DNA from: Dallia pectoralis
Lineage: Eukaryota > Chordata > Actinopteri > Esociformes > Umbridae
Assembly (NCBI GenBank): GCA_029465975.1
Contig: CM055758.1
Span: forward strand, 5,984,557-6,048,556
Reading direction: 5' to 3'
DNA: 64,000 nt
The position numbers were made by a program, and so were the translations under genes. Shown here one piece after another: positions 49,301-64,000 of the stretch (positions are counted from its first letter, which is position 1; each line of letters opens with the position of its first letter). The notes under the pieces were generated by a model. The model did no database searches and was not told the DNA's origin. It worked only from the letters and a program-made list of their open reading frames with translations.

Positions 49301-50012
49301 TATGCTACAATGGCAACTCCAGGGCAAGCTTTCTGCATCCTGCTTTAATTTATAACGCAAGTGGTTGGGGCTTTTTTGTATCATCTGCCTGCGCATGTCC
49401 TGCTCTTTCCCCTGCATCCTGTTCTAATGCACCCCTGGGGTCAAGGTTCACGCGGCTAGGTTGCTGTCAGGTCAGGATGAGTTAAATGTACCCCCGATCG
49501 ACTCTTTGCTCCGGGTTCCTCCATTGACTGGGTTGCATTTGGGATAACCAAACCGTGTCACAACACTCGGCAGTCGGCACAAACCTAAATAGCTATGTTG
49601 TCATAGCACCAGACGCTAGACCTAGCTGACATTCTAACGTGATCCTCTAAGAGCTTCCTACTGCTGTTTCCTGCTTTGTGTGTACCATTCCTGTGTCTCT
49701 CTAATGCTGTTGTGTCTGTACCAGATGTGAGTCAGACACACACAAACTTGCCCTGTCTGCCCTGTGCTTTGCTGATTCTATGCCCCGCTATGGTCTTTGT
49801 TCTGGTAAAGCTACAGTCAGTGGGATGGTACCGACCTGCCCCTGTGCGAGGCCTACCGGCGCCGGGACAGTTGGGCATCCCCGGACAGGGACCCCACCTT
49901 CGGGTCAGCCCCCGGGGGCACAGAGGATGCAGACGGGCCAGACTCACGAGAGACCACTCCTAAACACCACCTGAACGGACACGGGACCACCACTTCGACA
50001 GACAAGCCCTGA
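46304..50012 (+). CDS. med22: Mediator complex subunit 22 (SURF5), 4 coding exons
   Basis: Head-module subunit of Mediator, which bridges activators and RNA polymerase II. Coding exons: 46304-46426, 46573-46653, 46906-47114, 49817-50012, giving 202 residues (human 200). A non-coding first exon probably ends at 46062, and coding exon 1 starts at an acceptor at 46278. The helical core is conserved: ALPQSKESLLQNYNKRLKDD, ETQVSRATQAEQDHYEMHV, SLMKLVSDLKQFLILNDFP, IDLYELEEEYYSS. The last exon gives DLPLCEAYRR, then a low-complexity tail. If the 47114 donor is skipped, the frame reads RYK and stops at 47124. That gives exactly 140 residues, the length I recall for the mammalian short SURF5 isoform. 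AATAAA near 48678 and at 50683-50688 could serve the short and long forms. Intron 4 (2.7 kb) holds nothing else recognisable. Confidence 0.94.
47231..47330. repeat. C-rich imperfect tandem repeat
   Basis: About six imperfect units of the type CCCCACCATCCCAGAACA, in the med22 intron just after the short-isoform stop. Confidence 0.8.
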
Positions 50013-50682
50013 AGCACACGAGCCGACCATATAAGGACACATAGGAATGGACCAGTCTTTCCATCACTGTGTACCGCTAGGATGTCATAGTGCTCTGTAG
50101 GTTAGTCTCTGTGTCTCAGTCTGTCCATGTACAGTATGACAAGTCTTCCACTGTCAGTGTGGTCGTGGTTGAAACGGGCCAAGACTGTAAGATAATATTA
50201 GTAAGGGAATAGTATGAAGCATTTACTGTCATTCACTGCTGATGAGCTGTAGTTACATTCAAGGCTGCACAAACTTTGCACATATTTTATTATGTCACAA
50301 TTGGTAATCTCAGGTTACTTTACATCTGTTTAAAACCAGACAATGGGTGGTAAGCAAATAGAAGTCAGAAAAATCATAATTGATGTAGCAATGCCTCTAT
50401 CTATTTAACTTTTTTTTGTAAAAATAACAATTGGGACAAAAGAAATAATATACAATAATGATAAATGTATGAAATGCTCTGTTATGTTGGAAAAGATCAT
50501 CTGCCTTTGCCCCCATCCGTATTGCAATTTTGCGGCGAAACACATTTCAGTTACCTCAGTGGCCATACGTACAGTATTACTAGATGCAATTTCAGTTATG
50601 TGACATGTACATATATTGATGTTTAATGTTCTGCTGCATTGCTTTTGTAATATTGCAATTTCTGTAAGCTTTTTGTTTAATC

Positions 50683-50688
50683 AATAAA
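50683..50688 (+). promoter_or_regulatory. med22: poly(A) signal of med22 (long form)
   Basis: AATAAA 0.67 kb after the long-form stop codon, followed by GT-rich sequence. Confidence 0.65.
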
Positions 50689-51064
50689 ACCCCATTATAA
50701 ACATAAGCTGTTGCCTCACCTCTTTCAAAATCACTGGAACATTGGTTCTATAGTCTACTACTTGTAGTGTTCGATGTCGTTGACAGAGATCAAGAAGTAG
50801 AACACGGAATGTTCAATGTAAGGATGGAATGACGTGACATCACACGATATGATTTATACCATTTTACATGCTTTTTTTTATGAACGTGGCAAACGGATAA
50901 ATATATACATCAGTTGGGCTCGAAACATTGATGAGGGACTATTTTTACAAATCTGAAAACAAGAAGAACATCGAGGATGATTTCAAAGACACATTAAGCC
51001 AACTCCTGACTTAAAGCATGTTCAACGGTGATTCTCCAATCTAGTCCAATGGCCAATCTACCCT
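50689..51064. other. med22/c9orf78 convergent spacer
   Basis: Short spacer that holds the c9orf78 3' UTR. No gene is recognised. Confidence 0.5.
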
Positions 51065-53945
51065 CTAGTATCTGCGGTTCATTTTCTTGAACTTCTCATA
51101 GTGGTAGTCGTCCGTGGCCTTCTCGTTGTTGGGCCTCTTGCGATGGGTAAGTGTTTCCACAGCTGGCAGACGAGAGCAGTTAGACTGTTAGCTAATTTGG
51201 TCATGTCCGTAAAAAAACTAAGAAGTTACAATCTCAAGACTGTAGGATCTTAATTCCTACAAATTAATCACACAAAAAATCTATTCTGATATTGAAGTGG
51301 AAGTTACGAAAATTACGGTTGAGTGATTTTGCTGATGCTCTCATCCATAGCGACGTACATATGTGGTCTAAATGCCCTACTCAACAGCTTTATTTCAAAT
51401 ATCAAGAGTTCCTAGAAAGCTTGCCTACAACAGGATGATTGAATGAAAACAGGTTAGATGTGTGCCTCTGGTTTGTTAGCGGTGACGTCTTACCCTCTGG
51501 TCCTGGTTTCTCTGTGTCACCCACGCGGAGAGGCCTGACCTCTGGCTCCTTCGGTTTGTGTCTGTTGTGGTGTCTTTGTGGGGCATTCACATCCTCGCGA
51601 TAGACTTAATGAGAGAATGTAACACAGTTAAAGACTGACACACAGGACCAGTCAAAAGGTAAAACATTATGTCCAGCTGTAGAAGAGCAGGCTTAAGACA
51701 ACAGATCTGTGCTGGACTTTTCTCGGGCCTATAATTTTTTTATGAGGTATCGCATTGTTCATAATAACATAACAACAACAAGACTTTTTTATGGGCTGGT
51801 AAAGTAGCCCGGCGATTGAAAGCATTGGCCCACTAAATAAAAGGTTGGACAATTGTTAGAAAACTTTATACTGTCCCTGGGCACGATAGTAAACCATAAT
51901 TGATTTCAGGTCATTGCTTTTAATAACAACCTGTTCATAGCATACTTACCTAATAAAATAATGGTCAAATAAATGAACTCACAGCGGTTGTGCTGGACGT
52001 AGTTGACAGCGATGTTTGTGGGGACAAAAGAGGTGCCATTGTCCTTTTTCTTGTTTCTTTGATCCTGCAGTAGTTTGGCCTTAGCTTCCTCTGTGAAGAT
52101 TATATTCTTTATCTTTGCACTGGGGAAGGATATCAATAAACAGCATTAAGGTAGCCCAGGGCAAGGTTTCCCAAATGTATCGATGCTACAAATCCACACG
52201 GCTGTTACAAATGAAACGCTTGATAACAGTGTTTTATTAGTAAGAGAACTACAGCCCTAGAGGAGCCCGCGCCATCGCTCAGGATAAAATAAACAGTGAT
52301 GGAAGATATCTAGAGTTTAACCATCTCTGGTGCTGGATTATTGATACATTGATTTGTTGCAAATATCCAGCCAGTCAATATAAGAAAGTGTCTAATAAAC
52401 ATTGGGTCACATAATACAATACATTAGGCCACACAATACAATAGGCCACACAAAACAATACATTAGGCCACACAATACAATAGGCCATATTCCCTGGCTA
52501 TTGACACTCACTCTATGCCAAGGTCCACCTCAGGAATCCCACTCAGCATCTGATTTGACAACATCTCCTCAGTCTTCTTCGCAGAATTGACTCGAATGTT
52601 CTCTGGCAGCTCATACAGGAGGTCCTCAGCATTCTTCACCTTCACCTTCTGCTCCTCGGCCTCCACCAAGCCCTTCTTCTTCTTCAGCTCTGTCTCAATG
52701 TACTTCATCCTGTCCGAGAGGACAAGGAAAGACAAAATCTAAATAAGCAACTTAAAAACAAAGGTGTATAGCATTGCTAGAAATGAGATTGACCTTTCAA
52801 ATGTACCTCCTCTGTGAGATTTTATTTGACCGCAAAAGCTAGGTTTAATGGTCTTAGATAAAAGCAACAACAGCGTTTGGTTTAGCAAAGGTACGCTAAT
52901 AACATACATGTCAGCATCTTCATCACGCCTGTTGGTTTCAGCAGAGAAAGAAGTTCCCAGATTTAGATCCCCTGTGTCATCATCCGTCCTGAAAGTAAAC
53001 AATTAGACTGTTAGGTAACTCTATTTACCATCTCGATACTCTCTAACAGACACACTTTAAAACCTTTGGAAATCATAAAAACCTTAAATATGAAAGCTTA
53101 CATGTCTCTGGCTCTGTCTTTAACTTTTTTCATGTCAACAACGCCCCCAGTTTTCAATTTGAACGGATCATTCTGTTTCAGAATTGAACAGTGGAAAGGA
53201 TGTAGTTAGTACAATTTAATTAGGAATACCAAACACGAAACATATTTCAACTGAGATCTGGGCATAAACAACGCAGTAAAACATAAAAAAATAAAACATA
53301 AAACGTACATCGGTCCCTTCCTCTATGCGAAATTTCTCGCCCTCCAACAGTGCAGCAACGCTGTATGGCAGAACAGAACATGGTTGATCATCAATTTGAG
53401 TTTTGGTTGAGAAACAACTTATCAGCCATTTAGGTTGTATGTTAGTTGGTTTATAGGTTAACGTGTACATGGCTCGTTAGGCACAACTGCTTTACTCCAT
53501 AATATATTTACTAAACAAAGTTTAGGAATAGCTGTCCTGATTAAAGGGCCTCATTAAAGGGCCTCATTACAGAAAAAGGGCCTCATTACAGAAAGGGCCT
53601 CATTACATTAAATATATAATAATGTTTCAAGCGCATGACGCAGTGTAGCACAGGACAGCTATTCGTACCTAACTCCAGTCTGTCGTTTCCGTAAACTCTG
53701 GAGCTCTTTTGCCTCGTCCAGTTTTGATCTGAGTAGAAAGAAATAGATTAGCTACAGTATATGCCGCAGGCAATCAGCAAATATTTACTAGGTGGCTGGC
53801 TTGCTAAACTACGGTATGTAACTAGCTAGTTAATAAGCACACTGGTCCAAAGTAATTATAATTACCTAACTTCAGCTGTTATCTCGTCTTCCTCTTCGTC
53901 AGAAGAGCTTTGTCTTCTTCTTCTAAAATTCTTACCCGAAGGCAT
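51065..53945 (-). CDS. c9orf78: TLS1-like spliceosome-associated protein (C9orf78), 9 exons
   Basis: Orthologue of human C9orf78/HCA59 (Tls1 family), which binds the SNRNP200 helicase and influences 3' splice site choice. Exons, in transcript order: 53945-53866, 53728-53669, 53360-53309, 53172-53102, 52988-52908, 52709-52512, 52119-51983, 51604-51494, 51162-51065. Phases agree and give 295 residues (human 289). It starts MPSGKNFRRRRQSSSDEEED, an RS/acidic N-terminus. Conserved blocks are GTSFSAETNRRDEDADMMKY, YELPENIRVNSAKKTEEMLS, NQMLSGIPEVDLGID, TSFVPTNIAVNYVQHNRFY, and DDYHYEKFKKMNRRY at the C-terminus. Probably nuclear and largely disordered. It is divergent from usp20, as in human. Confidence 0.95.
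51322..51362 (+). repeat. short degenerate fish SINE/LINE tail-like fragment
   Basis: GCTGATGCTCTCATCCATAG-CGACGTACA resembles the common fish repeat core GCAGACGCTCTTATCC-AGAGCGACTTACA. It lies in the last c9orf78 intron. Only the core is seen. Confidence 0.4.
52405..52490. repeat. short tandem repeat in c9orf78 intron 6
   Basis: Alternating units AATACAATACATTAGGCCAC and AATACAATAGGCCACAC, about four in all. Confidence 0.85.
53536..53606. repeat. short tandem repeat in c9orf78 intron 2
   Basis: Four copies of AAGGGCCTCATTA with variable spacers (AAG, CAGAAAA, CAGAA). Confidence 0.85.
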
Positions 53946-55375
53946 TATTTATGTAGAGTTTTTCGAAGTCTGCTACACAACTTTAAACTAGTGTATGCAC
54001 ACCGTGGATCTGGGTCTGTTTGGACCAAAATAATAATACCGGGGACAGATTTCCCCGACGGACCATTCGTCATTTACCCCCAATACCGGATATGACGTGC
54101 TACATGTGTTACGTTATACATGTCAATATGAATTTACACATAATACCGTTCGTTTATAGCTATCAGTCGCTGCAGTAAATCACACCTAATGTTTGACTTG
54201 CACAGTTTTAGATACTTTCTTGCCTCAAGTCAATACTACTTCTTGAACAAGGCCAATAGTTAAAAGTACAATGTAATGCGAGATGACCCATATTGCCTGA
54301 AATAGATTCATATTGAATTATTGATGAACCAGAACCCCATAAAAGCTACCAGCAAAAACCTTAAATGAACGAATTGTTATTATTATTAATTATTTATTTA
54401 TTTGAAAATAGAGATATTGATAAGACAATTCCAGGGTTGGATAATGAGGAGTGGGCGGTTGCAGATGGTAGAACTGTGTCGTCGAGCGCTTGAGCCGATT
54501 CTGGTCAGCAGGGGAGCTGGTGACGTATAGGGAGACGTGACACCTATAGGTTGCTAACAGAAGGGGGTAATTAGGTTACTAATAGGAAAACTATCTGCCC
54601 TGTGCCTGGTTTGCATACTGGCCAAACTTGAAAGGTGACCGCTCCTAAAGAAACGACAGGTGACTATGCGACCTGGTGCACTACGAGAGAATAAGAAAAC
54701 GGTTCAGCATTAGTTTTGATGCCCTCGAACACGGCCACGCTCTGACGTCGTGCATAACAACAGTGACGTTAACCCATGCTTGGTGAGCTGGGCGGTGTGG
54801 GCAAGTGGGAGGGGGTATCTGGACTCTATGTCGCTAGCGACCCTGTATTACGTTATTACTACTGATAGCAAGGCGTTTGCTTGTCTGAAATGCTACATTT
54901 TCTGTAAATGGCCGCTTCTGACTACGGCTGCGACGTTGCCTGTTGTTGGTAAATATAATTGTTTCTCAATTATTGTATATTTATTGTCGATCCCATCCTC
55001 TGCTGATGCTAACCAGGAGTGGAAAAACAAGGCCTTCTGTTTGCACTAGACTTGACAGTTTCAGTGCTTCTGTATCGAATGCTTTATTAGGCAGGAAATG
55101 TTATCTCGTCTTAGTTTGGTTTTCCTGATGGACAATAGGTTGCTAACGTTGGATGTTGAATACATTTATAGTCAATATCTAGAATGCCATGTCAGACAGC
55201 TTGCTACATCATGAAACAGCAAATTAAAATAATTATTTAGTGTGAACAGTCACTGGTAGTTGTATTGCAGTTAACTGTCAACTTGCTTCCATTTTATGTC
55301 TGCCTGCTCTTCCTAAATGTTACATTATAGATCAGCACCTTCTTCATTTGCTAGATCTTCTGAAGAACTATAAAT
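53946..55375. other. c9orf78/usp20 divergent upstream region
   Basis: Contains both promoters and presumably a non-coding first exon of usp20. The coding exon at 55376 is preceded by an ATTATAG acceptor (about 55330), so an upstream exon is expected, but I could not place it. No other coding sequence is recognised. Confidence 0.5.
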
Positions 55376-63938
<8,563 letters not shown>

Positions 63939-64000
63939 GTAAGCCGTGGTTCTTCATTCACACTGGGTGTGTTTCTGGTTTCTGCACATGTGTTCATGTG

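Overview
This window is chromosomal DNA of a ray-finned (teleost) fish. The genes are split into many short exons with GT-AG introns, they carry poly(A) signals, and the predicted proteins match known vertebrate proteins almost end to end. The repeats are typical of fish: an RTE/Rex3-like LINE, decayed Tc1-like transposons, and many CA/GT microsatellites. I rebuilt exon structures by hand from splice sites and remembered vertebrate proteins. No alignment or transcript was available, and I cannot name the species.

Layout. On the minus strand, dolpp1 (2.7-7.3 kb) lies downstream of miga2 (12.4-18.0 kb), with a dead LINE between them. Two tandem plus-strand sialyltransferase genes follow, st6galnac4 (20.2-21.6 kb) and st6galnac6 (25.0-26.9 kb), separated by a Tc1 relic. 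A minus-strand run then reads surf6 (38.0-39.5 kb), kyat1 (33.1-37.0 kb), spout1 (28.4-32.4 kb). Next is a Surfeit cluster: surf1 (+), rpl7a (-), med22 (+). The right end holds c9orf78/tls1 (-) and usp20 (+); usp20 runs off the window. Nearly all of these genes have human orthologues on 9q34, but the order is rearranged. Relative to human, the block med22-rpl7a-surf1 is inverted next to surf6.

Functions. Most are housekeeping genes: ribosome biogenesis (rpl7a with its snoRNAs, surf6, spout1), cytochrome c oxidase assembly (surf1), Mediator (med22), spliceosome-associated c9orf78, dolichol recycling (dolpp1), mitochondria-ER lipid contacts (miga2), ganglioside/mucin sialylation (st6galnac4, st6galnac6), kynurenine transamination (kyat1) and deubiquitination (usp20). 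Several pairs are divergent over short, probably bidirectional promoters (surf6/surf1, rpl7a/med22).

Most unusual points: (1) a minisatellite in a spout1 intron whose unit is a copy of the adjoining 3' splice site plus the first bases of the exon, repeated 17 times with a 168-bp higher-order period; (2) a box C/D snoRNA in every one of the seven rpl7a introns (three SNORD24-like, four SNORD36-like); (3) in usp20, a minisatellite that starts at a 5' splice site and repeats a donor-like motif, an in-frame stop-free 102-bp intron, and a tandem 5' splice site; (4) three introns that appear to be GC-AG. No CRISPR array, prokaryotic system or unknown multigene system is present.
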